Part shown: piece after piece, positions 40,159 through 49,103 of the stretch
Position numbering within the stretch: the stretch's first letter is position 1
Layout: each line of letters begins with the position of its first letter
Assembly: GCA_046328035.1 (NCBI GenBank)
Contig: JAXLXI010000001.1
Span: 558,001 to 622,000, forward strand
Source of the DNA: JBGASG01 sp046328035
GTDB taxonomy: Bacteria; Cyanobacteriota; Vampirovibrionia; Obscuribacterales; Obscuribacteraceae
Direction of reading: 5' to 3'
DNA: 64,000 bases
Notes under the pieces: generated by a model
Seen by the model: the letters and a program-made list of their open reading frames with translations, nothing else
Told to the model about the DNA's origin: nothing
The model's database searches: none
Made by a program: the position numbers and the translations under genes

Positions 40159-42420
40159 TTAGTCGAGCGCGATCGAACCGCTCAGCAATATCTGAACGCC
40201 TTTTGCCGTCGGCGCAAGCTTCACGCTGCGGATAGAGATCATTTTCATGCGCGGGTCACTGTGCTTAACGAGCGGTTTTTCGATGCTTGTGTGCAGTGGA
40301 ATGCTGTGGCTGCCGATGTAACCTTTAACTGCCGCCAGCGTTGCCGTCAGGATACCGGACTCCGCCTTGCCCAGAATGCTCTCCGATACGCCCGACCAGT
40401 CGAGTTTGGTTTGGTCGAGTTTCTTTAATTCAAACCCGACGTCTGCTTTGACCTTGCTGTCCGCCAGGGTTTTGCCAGGCACCACAACGAACTTCGCGGT
40501 CGCCGGACCTGAAATCACTGCCGCCGCAGACCATGACTTGACGTCGGCGCCGCCCTCGTTTCTCCTCAGCAATGCACCGATAGGATGCAGCTTCTCGACG
40601 GTTCCGTCCAACCGCGCCGGCGCACTGCAGTTGGCGGTGGCATTGTTCTCTCCGGTGAAGTGAATGTCTTGAATCGATGGCTTGGTGACCTCGACTTTCT
40701 TGAGAGTCACGGCTTTATACCGCCACGGCGTTTGCTGAATCAATTCCTTGTCGACATTGATCTTCGTCGATGCGGGCAGGTGCTTCTGCACCAGCTCGGT
40801 CAATTCGCTTTCGGAAAGGAGAAGCTTGCTGTTGTCGAAGGTGACCGCAGTCTTCTGCCCGCTCAACTGCAAGCCGATGGCGCCCAGTTCTGCATCGAAA
40901 CCCGGAATGCCGAACGCGCCTCCGCGCGGGATCACTGTGGTGCTGAATGCGCCCTTCAGATTCAGATCTGTTCCGTTGATCGCCACGTCGGCGGTGCCGG
41001 TCAGATCGTCGAGGGTGAGCTTCTTGCCACCGGTGGCGATATCGATAACGCCGGGACCCAACTTGACCTTGCAGTTGAGTTGTTTGGCGCCGTCACTCTT
41101 GATGTTCAATCCCGAAGGCAACACGATGCGGGCAGCGGTGGTGCGACCCGCCTTAGGCTTCAGCGAAACAGCCTTGGAGCCTTGCTGCCAGTGCAGCTCG
41201 GACAGTCCGAATTCGCCCGAAGCGGCTTCGACTGATATGGCACCGGGCATCTTCACCGAGAGTTGGTCGAGCTTGGCTTGCGTGAGGTCTAAATCTATGT
41301 TCTGGTTGCCCTGGTGCCAACCGATGTTGACTGCATTGGCGTCGACGGCACCAGGGACGGTGAGCGATACCGAGGAAGCCTTGTTGTCTGCGAGCGCAAT
41401 ATAGAAGTTGGCGTCGACTGCCGGCAGATTGCCGGTCAGTTTCTTCCCGGGCTGATCTATGTTGACCGAAACTTGCTGCGCATCTTCATGTCCTGCCAGG
41501 GTTACGGCGGCATCCTTCCAGTTGCCCGGCGTCACCACCATTTGAAACTGCGTCGGAGTTAATTTTGAGGCACCCAGATCGATAGTGTCGCTGGCGCTAG
41601 CTAATTTGCACGACGTGAGCGTTATGTGTGATGCCTTCGGATCGTCCAGTGTGAATGTCAGTTTTCCGTTGGCGGCCGCCACGTGTGTGGTCAGCGTCGC
41701 ACTGAGTTCCTTCGCGGTGACATCGTTGTCGCCGAACTTGGCGCGCAAGTCCTGGGCGCCGGCGAGGTTTATCGTGCAGTGACCCTGGTAATTGGTTTGG
41801 CTTGTGTACTTGATGTCTTTGAAGAGAAACTTCGAACCGGGCTTCAGCTTAAACATGACTCCGCCGATTTCAGCGGGTTGATCGGGGCGCAGCGATATCT
41901 CCGCGTTGCTGACGTCGAGTTTGTGTACGATATTCGCGAGCGGATCGGAGGCGGGTTGCCCGGGGTGCGGCAGACTGTTGTTGATCAACGTGACGATGAT
42001 GCCGACAAAGTCCAGCGATGCGGATGCGGAATGGGACTTGACCTCGATTTTGGTGGGCACCGGAAACCCGTCGAACGAGATGCTGTTGGACAGTGTGAGA
42101 GTGCCGGTGCCGGCAGCGAGATCGGGTTCGGCGGAACCTTTGATGGGCATCGATGCTGCGAGCGTGAAGGTAGTGTTTTTGTCGACGGTGATTTTGTGTT
42201 TGCCGACCTGATAGGTGCCTTTATTGAGTTCGCCGGAGGCATTGATGGTGACTGCGTCCGCGACTGACACCGCTTTCGATGCCAGCGGATTGCTGACTTT
42301 GACCTTGACCTCGGGAATGGGTACTGCTGGAGTCGGCGTCGAAGTCGGTGCACCACCGCCGGTGCAACCTTGCAAAAGCAGGATTGCCATCAGATACGCC
42401 GTTGCAGTTTCTCTTTTCAT
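40159..42420 (-). CDS. Large beta-rich lipoprotein
   Basis: The ATG at 42420 (AAGG eight bases upstream) starts a signal peptide with lipobox LQGC; the open frame further upstream is antisense-like sequence inside the neighbouring gene. After a Thr/Pro linker the 730-residue mature protein is built from repeated beta segments and short amphipathic strands with many Leu/Val/Lys alternations, recalling AsmA- or DUF4403-like envelope proteins that shield lipids, but no specific motif confirms this. It begins 10 bp after the stop of the serine hydrolase gene, so both are probably one transcript. Confidence 0.7.
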   Translation of the reverse strand: MKRETATAYLMAILLLQGCTGGGAPTSTPTPAVPIPEVKVKVSNPLASKAVSVADAVTINASGELNKGTYQVGKHKITVDKNTTFTLAASMPIKGSAEPDLAAGTGTLTLSNSISFDGFPVPTKIEVKSHSASASLDFVGIIVTLINNSLPHPGQPASDPLANIVHKLDVSNAEISLRPDQPAEIGGVMFKLKPGSKFLFKDIKYTSQTNYQGHCTINLAGAQDLRAKFGDNDVTAKELSATLTTHVAAANGKLTFTLDDPKASHITLTSCKLASASDTIDLGASKLTPTQFQMVVTPGNWKDAAVTLAGHEDAQQVSVNIDQPGKKLTGNLPAVDANFYIALADNKASSVSLTVPGAVDANAVNIGWHQGNQNIDLDLTQAKLDQLSVKMPGAISVEAASGEFGLSELHWQQGSKAVSLKPKAGRTTAARIVLPSGLNIKSDGAKQLNCKVKLGPGVIDIATGGKKLTLDDLTGTADVAINGTDLNLKGAFSTTVIPRGGAFGIPGFDAELGAIGLQLSGQKTAVTFDNSKLLLSESELTELVQKHLPASTKINVDKELIQQTPWRYKAVTLKKVEVTKPSIQDIHFTGENNATANCSAPARLDGTVEKLHPIGALLRRNEGGADVKSWSAAAVISGPATAKFVVVPGKTLADSKVKADVGFELKKLDQTKLDWSGVSESILGKAESGILTATLAAVKGYIGSHSIPLHTSIEKPLVKHSDPRMKMISIRSVKLAPTAKGVQILLSGSIALD

Positions 42421-42430
42421 AAATTGAACC

Positions 42431-43708
42431 TTAACGCGGGGCGGAGCCGAAGTCGATGGGCTGGGTGTTCCAGTTGGTGACATTGGTGAGAGTGCCGCGG
42501 ATCTGCTTGAGCACGGTATCCAGCGGGTTGTAGACGGCACCGGTTTCGTCCGCGCCGCCGTTGAACATGACGGCATAGTCGACTCCATTCGGCAGGTGTT
42601 CGATTTGCGTGTGCACGCCGGGCTTGCCACCATTCTTGGTGTAGAACACTCCGGCGGGAGAAACCTTAACCGCATCGAGCCCCAATCCGTAATGCGACCC
42701 GTTCGGTCTATTCTCCATGGGCGGTGGCAGGGGCGCCAGCATCGCGTCGTAGGCTGCACCCGAAATAGGTGGCGGGCATCGCGTCCCATCCAACGCAGTC
42801 ATGAACATCACCATATCCACCGATGATGCCAGCCAATTGCCGAATCCTGGATTCAACGGAACCTGACTGACACCGGGAGCCAGCTGTCGCGGCGGCCGAC
42901 CCTGATAGCGTGCGGCTTCGCCTGGTCCGTACTCGTTGTGTTCGTCCTGCATGTCGGCGATGCCGATGCGCGCCAGGACTTGTTTCATGAACACCCCATA
43001 GCGTTCGCCGGAGGCAACTTCGATGACATACTTGATGATGTTCCAGTCGCCATTGGCATATTTTGCGTCGGTGCCGGGGGTGTAATCGAGTGGTGTTGCA
43101 AGTAAAACTGTGATGGCTTGCGAAAATGGAATGCGTCCGCCTCCGCCCTGTTCCATCTGACGCAAGCGTTTGGTGGCGCGCGCGTAGCCGCCGTCATCGT
43201 TCCAGCCGGCGGAGTGGTGCAACAGTTGTCTGATGGTCACTTGATACATGCGCGGGTCTGGACGATTAGGCAGTTGCGGGCGACCAATCACGTCGTACAG
43301 AGGCGCATCTAAATTCAGTTTGCCGGCGTCGCACAAAGTCAAAATGCCGAGCGTCGAAACTGTTTTCGTCGTGCTCGCCAAATTGAATAAGGTCTGTGGT
43401 GTCACCCGCTCGCCGGTCTGCAAATTGGCGACGCCGAATCCTTTGGCGTAGACGAGCTTGCCGCCCTTTGCGACGGCGAGTGTGGCACCAGGGACGGCAT
43501 ACTGTTCCATCGCCTGTTGCATGATGCCGTCAAGTTGTTCGAGACGGGCCGCGGGCGCTTGCGGCGGTGCCTGGGGAAATTCTTCGTAGCCGCCATTTTC
43601 CGGAGGCGGGTAGCCCTGAATTTCTTCGGCGGGCTGGGCGCCGACTCCACAGGTTGAAATTGCCAGCACGCTAAGCAACAAACCAGGCAACGAGAATTTG
43701 GCGATCAT
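42431..43708 (-). CDS. Beta-lactamase-fold serine hydrolase (class C/esterase family)
   Basis: The 425-residue protein has an N-terminal signal peptide (cleavage near GAQ) and a Pro-rich linker to about residue 55. The catalytic SxxK is S112-T-T-K115 in LASTTKTVS, and the YxN element is Y217-A-N219. LLHHSAGW is the conserved segment between them. These enzymes act in the periplasm as D-Ala-D-Ala peptidases, esterases or beta-lactamases; the substrate cannot be chosen from sequence. It forms a probable operon with the downstream lipoprotein gene. Confidence 0.85.
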   Translation of the reverse strand: MIAKFSLPGLLLSVLAISTCGVGAQPAEEIQGYPPPENGGYEEFPQAPPQAPAARLEQLDGIMQQAMEQYAVPGATLAVAKGGKLVYAKGFGVANLQTGERVTPQTLFNLASTTKTVSTLGILTLCDAGKLNLDAPLYDVIGRPQLPNRPDPRMYQVTIRQLLHHSAGWNDDGGYARATKRLRQMEQGGGGRIPFSQAITVLLATPLDYTPGTDAKYANGDWNIIKYVIEVASGERYGVFMKQVLARIGIADMQDEHNEYGPGEAARYQGRPPRQLAPGVSQVPLNPGFGNWLASSVDMVMFMTALDGTRCPPPISGAAYDAMLAPLPPPMENRPNGSHYGLGLDAVKVSPAGVFYTKNGGKPGVHTQIEHLPNGVDYAVMFNGGADETGAVYNPLDTVLKQIRGTLTNVTNWNTQPIDFGSAPR

Positions 43709-43725
43709 GGCGCTATTTTCTCACA

Positions 43726-43760
43726 GGAAAAAGGAGCTGCCACCAATGTGGAGCAGCCCC
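43726..43760 (-). terminator. Probable rho-independent terminator
   Basis: On the minus strand GGGGCTGCTCCAC and GTGGCAGCTCC form an imperfect stem around a 4-nt loop, followed immediately by TTTTTCC. It lies 30 bp after the stop of the small secreted protein gene at 43790-44041 and 18 bp before the serine hydrolase start. Confidence 0.65.
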
Positions 43761-43789
43761 TTCCTCTTTATTGGCAACAGGAATTGTGC

Positions 43790-44041
43790 TTACTTGCCTT
43801 CGGCGGCTTTGGCTTCGTTCTTCGCAGCGCGAGCGTTGGCCTCTTCTGCTTTCTTCGCTGCACGACCGGCTCTGCGCGGGTGTCCTTTTTCAATCTGCTT
43901 GGTTTCTTTGGTGGTTTCGGCGGCGGCTTTCGCTTCGTTCTTGGCAGCACGCTCGGCAGCGTTTTTTGCCAGGACCGGTGAACTCATCGTCAGTCCGGAC
44001 ACAACACTTGCCAACGCGACCAAAGTCAGAATCGATTTCAT
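43790..44041 (-). CDS. Small secreted Ala/Lys-rich protein
   Basis: GGGAG seven bases before the ATG at 44041 sets the start. A signal peptide (residues 1-25, cleavage after VLA) is followed by 58 residues in which AAKNEAKAA occurs twice around a basic centre (KGHPRRAGRAAKKAEE). It would be a cationic helical periplasmic peptide. No family is known to me. A terminator follows. Confidence 0.65.
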   Translation of the reverse strand: MKSILTLVALASVVSGLTMSSPVLAKNAAERAAKNEAKAAAETTKETKQIEKGHPRRAGRAAKKAEEANARAAKNEAKAAEGK

Positions 44042-44084
44042 ACTCAATCTCCCGGAGTGTGTTGTCAGGCGCTCTCTGGCGCCG

Positions 44085-44110
44085 ACAATTGCTTTTGCCG
44101 CGGCAATTGT
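44085..44110. promoter_or_regulatory. Inverted repeat in a divergent promoter region
   Basis: ACAATTGC (44085-44092) and GCAATTGT (44103-44110) are exact reverse complements separated by 10 nt. They lie between the divergent small secreted protein (start 44041) and the small membrane protein that precedes the LRR kinase (start 44229). An operator is possible; so is an mRNA leader stem. Confidence 0.35.
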
Positions 44111-44228
44111 AGACGACAAAAGGCGACCAAGTTGTGATCGCGATTCGTTGCTCGATGATGCAAGACACTCGTGCGGAGGGGTTTGCCAGTAACATAGTAG
44201 TGTCATTGCGGTCTGCGAGCAGAACATC

Positions 44229-44432
44229 ATGAGCGATAAAGACAGAATTCCAACCTTCTCTGAAGAACGATTGTCGGATGAAGAATCAGCCGAACTCGCA
44301 GACGCTCCTGCGAAAGGTGTGGGTGATCTGGCCAGGGAAGTCGGACCGTTGTTGGTGTACGGTGCCATCGTCGCATTACTGATCGTTGGTTCTGTGTTCT
44401 TGTTCTTTTTCTTCAAAGCCGCCAGTCACTGA
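44229..44432 (+). CDS. Small single-pass membrane protein upstream of a kinase
   Basis: The 67-residue protein has an acidic N-terminal half (RIPTFSEERLSDEESAELAD) and one membrane helix at about 41-63 (LLVYGAIVALLIVGSVFLFFFF). It is 15 bp upstream of the LRR kinase gene on the same strand, so the two are likely cotranscribed. It may be a kinase partner or substrate; Ser and Thr residues are present in the acidic part. No family is recognised. Confidence 0.65.
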   Translation: MSDKDRIPTFSEERLSDEESAELADAPAKGVGDLAREVGPLLVYGAIVALLIVGSVFLFFFFKAASH

Positions 44433-44447
44433 ACCGCGCACATATAG

Positions 44448-46388
44448 ATGGATTTCAAAGAAGACGAGCGCGAAAAACTCAAGTTCAAGGTGGGTGATGA
44501 GACCCAGGCGGCGCCTGTCGGTCGGACATCACAGTTTAAGCCTGGAATGAAGATCGCCGGCAAGTACACCTATCTCGGTGCGCTTGGCAGTGGTGGCATG
44601 AGCGCCGTGTACAAAGCCCACGACCCGCTGCTCGATCGCACCGTCGCCATCAAGATGTTGCACCATCATCTGACCGATAACGAATCGCTGTTCAAAAGAT
44701 TGCGACAAGAAGGACGCGCGATCAGTCAACTCAACCACGCCAACATTGTGCGCGTCCACGAGTTTGGTATCACCGAAGACACGTCCGAACCCTATATCGT
44801 CATGGACTATGTCGAGGGTGAGAGCCTGCAACGCATCATCAATCGCGAAGGCGGAGTCAACAAGACGAAGGCGCTCGACATTTTCAAGCAAGTGACGCGC
44901 GCGCTGGTGCACGCACACGATCGCGGGGTGCTGCACCGCGACTTGAAGCCGAGCAATATTATGATCGGCAGAGACGATCAGGGACAGCCGCTGGTGACCC
45001 TGGTTGACCTTGGTATCGCTCGCATTGCCAGCGCCGACAGTGAGGCGGCGCGCCTGACTGCTACCGGCGAAATATTCGGTTCGCCGATGTTCATGAGCCC
45101 CGAGCAGGCGCGTGGAGAGGAGGTAGATGTTCGCTCCGAACTCTATTCGCTTGGTTGTTTGATGTACGAAACTCTCACCGGCAAGCCGGCCGTTGAAGGC
45201 AGCAGTCCTCTGGAAGTGATCTTCAACCAAATCAATACCGAGCCTGAGGAGATGACAATCTCTCGCGCCGGCAACACCATACCGCCCGATCTAAAAAAGA
45301 TCGTGACGAAGCTATTGAACAAAGACCCGGAGAAACGGTATCAGTCGGCGGGGGAAGTCTTGCGAGAGTTGGATGCCTGCGAGTTGCATAGCGGCGGCGC
45401 CGCCGACGTTTCTTCTCGACGTTCTCAAAACGAGGAGCGGGCACCGACAAGGAATCCTGCCAGAACTTCTCTACTATTGGCACTTTGCGTAATGGTGATC
45501 GGTATCGCGGCGTATTGTGGCAGCGCGTTTGTTAGCCCGCTGCACCGTCCGCTGCCGCCGGTCAATACGTCGTCGTCGTCCGAGAAAACGTTGTCACAGC
45601 AGCACCCCGGATTGGCATCCGGTACACGTACGGAAGTTGACCTGAGTAATATTGGTATCACTGATGATGCGCTGAAGAGTATCGGGCAGACATCAGATTT
45701 GCGCAAGGTGTGGCTGCGCGGCGACAACCAAATCACCGACAACGGAGTCGCTTACCTTGCCCCTGCCACCAGTCTCGCCATTCTTGATCTAGCTGATACG
45801 GCGGTTACCGATAAATGCGGTGCCACCATTTCGAAGTTCAAAAATCTCACTGATCTGGGAATGGACAACACGCACGTGACTGATGCGTTTATCGAGTCGG
45901 TTCCAGATAGCGTGGTCTGGATCAGCTTGAATGGGACCGCCGTCACAAATGCCGGTGTGGAGCGATTGATTCGCCTCCCAAATCTGGAAGGAGTATTTTT
46001 GAGTGGTGACAAAGTAGACGACGCCACCACGGCGGCGCTGGCTAAAATTCCGCGTCTGCACAAAGTCTATTTGAGCAGCCGCAAGCTGACTGATCGCAGT
46101 GCGGAAAGTCTCTGCTTGGCGAACGATTTGACCGAACTCAGCATACATGGCGCTGCACTGACCGATGCTGGAGTGATCAAACTGGCGCGAAAACACAAAG
46201 GGCTCACTAAGCTGACTTTGACCGGCAATGCAAAAGTCACCAATGCCTCGTTAGATGCGATCAGCAAACTGACTTCGCTTGAAGAACTCGACATGGATGG
46301 GACAGGTATCACAGCTCCAGGGATGGAGCGAATATTGTCGAAACTGCCGGCACTCAAAATTGTCCAGTTCGATACGAAGAAGCGCTAG
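44448..46388 (+). CDS. Receptor-like Ser/Thr protein kinase with LRR ectodomain
   Basis: The kinase domain spans about residues 38-305: glycine loop LGSGGMSAVYKA, Lys69 in VAIKM, catalytic HRDLKPSN (about 163-170), DLG in place of DFG at about 188, and SPMFMSPEQARG. A membrane helix at about 342-362 separates it from an exported region of leucine-rich repeats (about 395-640), with units such as LSNIGITDDALKSIGQTSDLRKVWL, each 22-25 residues. The layout is that of a receptor: outside LRR sensor, inside kinase. Hanks-type kinases phosphorylate Ser/Thr of regulatory proteins. The preceding 67-residue membrane protein may belong to the same unit. Confidence 0.93.
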   Translation: MDFKEDEREKLKFKVGDETQAAPVGRTSQFKPGMKIAGKYTYLGALGSGGMSAVYKAHDPLLDRTVAIKMLHHHLTDNESLFKRLRQEGRAISQLNHANIVRVHEFGITEDTSEPYIVMDYVEGESLQRIINREGGVNKTKALDIFKQVTRALVHAHDRGVLHRDLKPSNIMIGRDDQGQPLVTLVDLGIARIASADSEAARLTATGEIFGSPMFMSPEQARGEEVDVRSELYSLGCLMYETLTGKPAVEGSSPLEVIFNQINTEPEEMTISRAGNTIPPDLKKIVTKLLNKDPEKRYQSAGEVLRELDACELHSGGAADVSSRRSQNEERAPTRNPARTSLLLALCVMVIGIAAYCGSAFVSPLHRPLPPVNTSSSSEKTLSQQHPGLASGTRTEVDLSNIGITDDALKSIGQTSDLRKVWLRGDNQITDNGVAYLAPATSLAILDLADTAVTDKCGATISKFKNLTDLGMDNTHVTDAFIESVPDSVVWISLNGTAVTNAGVERLIRLPNLEGVFLSGDKVDDATTAALAKIPRLHKVYLSSRKLTDRSAESLCLANDLTELSIHGAALTDAGVIKLARKHKGLTKLTLTGNAKVTNASLDAISKLTSLEELDMDGTGITAPGMERILSKLPALKIVQFDTKKR

Positions 46389-46390
46389 GG

Positions 46391-47749
46391 CTAGTTCACC
46401 TTCTTAACCGCTGGTGGCACCCAGTCGCCATTGAGCGCGCCGGGTTTGGGCGCGTACAGGCGCATTGTCACACCGAGTATGCCGCTGGCTGGCGACGGAA
46501 GCCAGTTTGACTCTTTGTCGGCGCCAGGGTTCGCATGTTGGAAGTAGATATCCAGTGAGCCGTCAGCGTTAGTCTTCAACGGCATCCATGAGCTGATTGC
46601 GAATCGATCCAGTTCGTTGGCGACCTGGAAGCCAGCGGCATCATACATGGTGATCGACCAGAATGCATTGACTGGTGGTATCTGATTCTTTTCGAAGTGC
46701 AGGACATAGTTTTGATCGCCTTGCAGAGGCTTGCCATCGCTGTCCGCGTAGTTCAACGGATAGATCGCGTCCTCTGGCTGGTTCGCTCCCAACCCGACCA
46801 TGGCGACAATCGCGCGCTTCATGTAGAAGTTGCCGTACACGCCCATCGTGTCGGTGTTCATTTGCCAACCGTTGACTGGCGTTCCCAGTGTTTTCAGTTT
46901 GCCCAGCATTGTCTTCAGTGCGTCAGCCGCGGCTTTGTCCAATGCCTTGGATATGGTGGCATCAAGCTTGGCGGCGTCGAATTTCGTGCCGACAGATAGT
47001 CCGATGCGCTTCATGCGAGCGAGAATCGACCAGTCGCTGATGTGTGGGGCATGCAGTTCGAGCAACTCGGACGCCAATGCAAAATAGGAGGCAGCCGACA
47101 TTTTGTTGACCTGATCCAGTGGTGGTGTCACCATGTCGATCGATGGATCGATGTGCGCCTTCGGGGGCGTCGGTGTCTTGCCCCACTGCGATAGTGGCGT
47201 GATTTGGAATCCGTCTTGCAGCGCGTTCACCTTTTTGTAGTCGTCGGGACCGTCTGTTTTGGTTCTGCCGATGATCCAGACATACGGTGTCGGCGCGTCG
47301 ATGACTTCGATGTTTGGTGGGCAGGTACCGGACCAACCTGGTGGCACCACGAGGAAACTTTGAGCAGCGGTCCCGGTTGTTCTCCAGCCAGGTGCAGCAA
47401 AAACGTCAGTCCACATATCAAGCATCGGCAACAAGTAATAACGACCGGCGGTGTCCGGCGCCGAGACGACCATCGGTTCTTCGGTGAGATCCAGCCACCC
47501 CGACGAGTAGAGCGTGTCGAAGTTGGGACGCACCACCGCTTTGAAATTTGCGTCAGGGTAGGTGCGTATGTGGGAGAAACTGTTGACGGGACAGTGCCCC
47601 GGCTTAACTCCGGCTTCGAGGTTGGTGGTCTGCCGACGGGTGATTTCCATGCTCAACAGCGGATAGAAGTAGAAGTACGCCTCGACGCCTATTTCGTAGG
47701 CTTCTTGTTCGGTGAGTTGGGTCGGGGCTACGGAAGTCGACAGCGGCAT
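46391..47749 (-). CDS. DUF1254/DUF1214 family protein
   Basis: The ATG at 47749 (GAGG nine bases upstream) gives 452 residues with DUF1254 in the first half (YEIGVEAYFYFYPLLSMEIT, VVRPNFDTLYSSGWLDL) and DUF1214 in the second (VNAFWSITMYDAAGFQVANELDRFAISS, then DGSLDIYFQHANPG). These two domains pair in many bacteria; function is not established. No signal peptide is seen from this start. It converges on the LRR kinase gene with 2 bp between the stops. Confidence 0.85.
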   Translation of the reverse strand: MPLSTSVAPTQLTEQEAYEIGVEAYFYFYPLLSMEITRRQTTNLEAGVKPGHCPVNSFSHIRTYPDANFKAVVRPNFDTLYSSGWLDLTEEPMVVSAPDTAGRYYLLPMLDMWTDVFAAPGWRTTGTAAQSFLVVPPGWSGTCPPNIEVIDAPTPYVWIIGRTKTDGPDDYKKVNALQDGFQITPLSQWGKTPTPPKAHIDPSIDMVTPPLDQVNKMSAASYFALASELLELHAPHISDWSILARMKRIGLSVGTKFDAAKLDATISKALDKAAADALKTMLGKLKTLGTPVNGWQMNTDTMGVYGNFYMKRAIVAMVGLGANQPEDAIYPLNYADSDGKPLQGDQNYVLHFEKNQIPPVNAFWSITMYDAAGFQVANELDRFAISSWMPLKTNADGSLDIYFQHANPGADKESNWLPSPASGILGVTMRLYAPKPGALNGDWVPPAVKKVN

Positions 47750-47860
47750 ACAAATATCCTCAGACCATAAAAGAGACAGCAATGAATGCCGCAAACAGTA
47801 TCAGGTCTGATATCGCGTGCATACTCCAGTCCGCATTAAAATTCAAGTTGTCAGGCGTAA

Positions 47861-47901
47861 AGAAAGCCCCGCGTAGATACCAAATGCGTATCGACGCGGG
47901 G
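47861..47901 (-). terminator. Rho-independent terminator
   Basis: On the minus strand a 14-bp stem with one mismatch (CCCCGCGTCGATAC paired with GTATCTACGCGGGG) and a 7-nt loop is followed by CTTTCTTT. It ends the transcript of the HEAT/YD-like gene, whose stop is 22 bp upstream. Confidence 0.85.
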
Positions 47902-47922
47902 CCGCAACGTTAGCCTTGCTTT

Positions 47923-48966
47923 TTACGGATTAGGTTTCTGCTTGCCGCCAGGAAACGAGCTATCGATGTATGGCGATGCACTGGGACTCCAGGATCCGAA
48001 AGGAGACGACGGTTCGAAGGGAATCCGCCAGGGGGCGTTGGGATAAATGGTGCGACCGTTGGGAAGAACCACGCTGTTTAGTTTTCCATTTGCATCGTAG
48101 AAGAGGGTTCGCATGTCTGGTGCCCACTCTATTTCGCCTTTGGATCCGTCGATCTTGAAACGGATGCCACCCTCTTCGGTGATGCGCACGTCGCTGTAGG
48201 TACCGTCCACCTCAGCGCGTGTGAATTTGCCGTCTTTCCCGCGAACAAAAGTGGCCCCGCGAATTTCAGCTGTGGCAAGCTCACCTTTTTCATTGTAGGT
48301 CGCATCGAGGACTGTCTTGCGCGTCTTAGCGTCAACGACCTTGCGGATGTTACCGTTCACATCTCGGAAAATTGTCTCCTTCGAGTCCTGATAGATGTCG
48401 TTGAGAGCTCGCTGAGCACGAACTTTTTGTTCGAGCGACACCGGCTTGTCTAGCGCTTCATACAATGCCGGGGTCGCTTTGTCTCCCATTCTCGCTAATT
48501 GGCGTTGGGCTGCTTCTCTCTCAGCGAAACTCTCGCTGTCGAGTTGCGCTACCAGCCGTTGTGCCGCTGCATGTCCGTATTTCAGTAATTCTTGCTGTGC
48601 CTGTTTGACGGACTGAGGATCGTCGGACGTCAACTGCTTGATCAAGCCATCTATTTTTTCCTGCACCGCCTGTGGTTGCTTGTCGTATCCGACCAGGGGT
48701 TCAGGTTTCTTCTCTGCGCCAGCTCCAGACCCGGCACCTTTGAGTTCCTGTAGAAAGTCAGGATCAAACTTAGGCAGGTCATACGGAAGTCGTGGCTCGG
48801 CCATCTCCGCCATCATTTGCTCTTGCATTGCCTGCCTGAGTTGCTTCCAACTCGAATTAATGAATGGTGAAAGCGGATCGACTTCTGGGGTGGTGGCACC
48901 GGAAGGTTCCGGCGCTTCCACGACGCGCGGCATCGGCGCGCTTTCCAGGCGCGTTGGGTCTGTCAT
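47923..48966 (-). CDS. HEAT-like plus YD-like repeat protein without signal peptide
   Basis: After about 90 disordered, Pro-rich residues, residues about 95-195 form HEAT-like helix pairs (LIKQLTSDDPQSVKQAQQEL, RLVAQLDSESFAEREAAQRQL, ALYEALDKP). Residues 200-310 switch to YD-style strands: FRDVNGNIRKVVD, YNEKGELATAEI, GKDGKFTRAEVDG, YDANGKLNSVVLPNG. There is no export signal. It shares the YD-like style with the proteins at 30172, 32903 and 37146. A strong terminator follows. Confidence 0.7.
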   Translation of the reverse strand: MTDPTRLESAPMPRVVEAPEPSGATTPEVDPLSPFINSSWKQLRQAMQEQMMAEMAEPRLPYDLPKFDPDFLQELKGAGSGAGAEKKPEPLVGYDKQPQAVQEKIDGLIKQLTSDDPQSVKQAQQELLKYGHAAAQRLVAQLDSESFAEREAAQRQLARMGDKATPALYEALDKPVSLEQKVRAQRALNDIYQDSKETIFRDVNGNIRKVVDAKTRKTVLDATYNEKGELATAEIRGATFVRGKDGKFTRAEVDGTYSDVRITEEGGIRFKIDGSKGEIEWAPDMRTLFYDANGKLNSVVLPNGRTIYPNAPWRIPFEPSSPFGSWSPSASPYIDSSFPGGKQKPNP

Positions 48967-49103
48967 ATCGAAAACCTCTGGGGGTGAGTAATTATGCGTA
49001 TGAAGGGGTCGTTTCTTGACAGCATAATAGTCACCGCCACACGGTGTCTCAATATGGCGAGACGTACAGCGGACTGTGGAATTCTACAGTCTCAAGACTG
49101 CGG

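Noticed and set aside
42421..42789. N-terminal extension of the large lipoprotein frame
   Set aside because: The extension is low in hydrophobic residues, rich in Arg/Pro/Ser, overlaps the serine hydrolase gene, and the ATG at 42420 starts a perfect lipoprotein signal.
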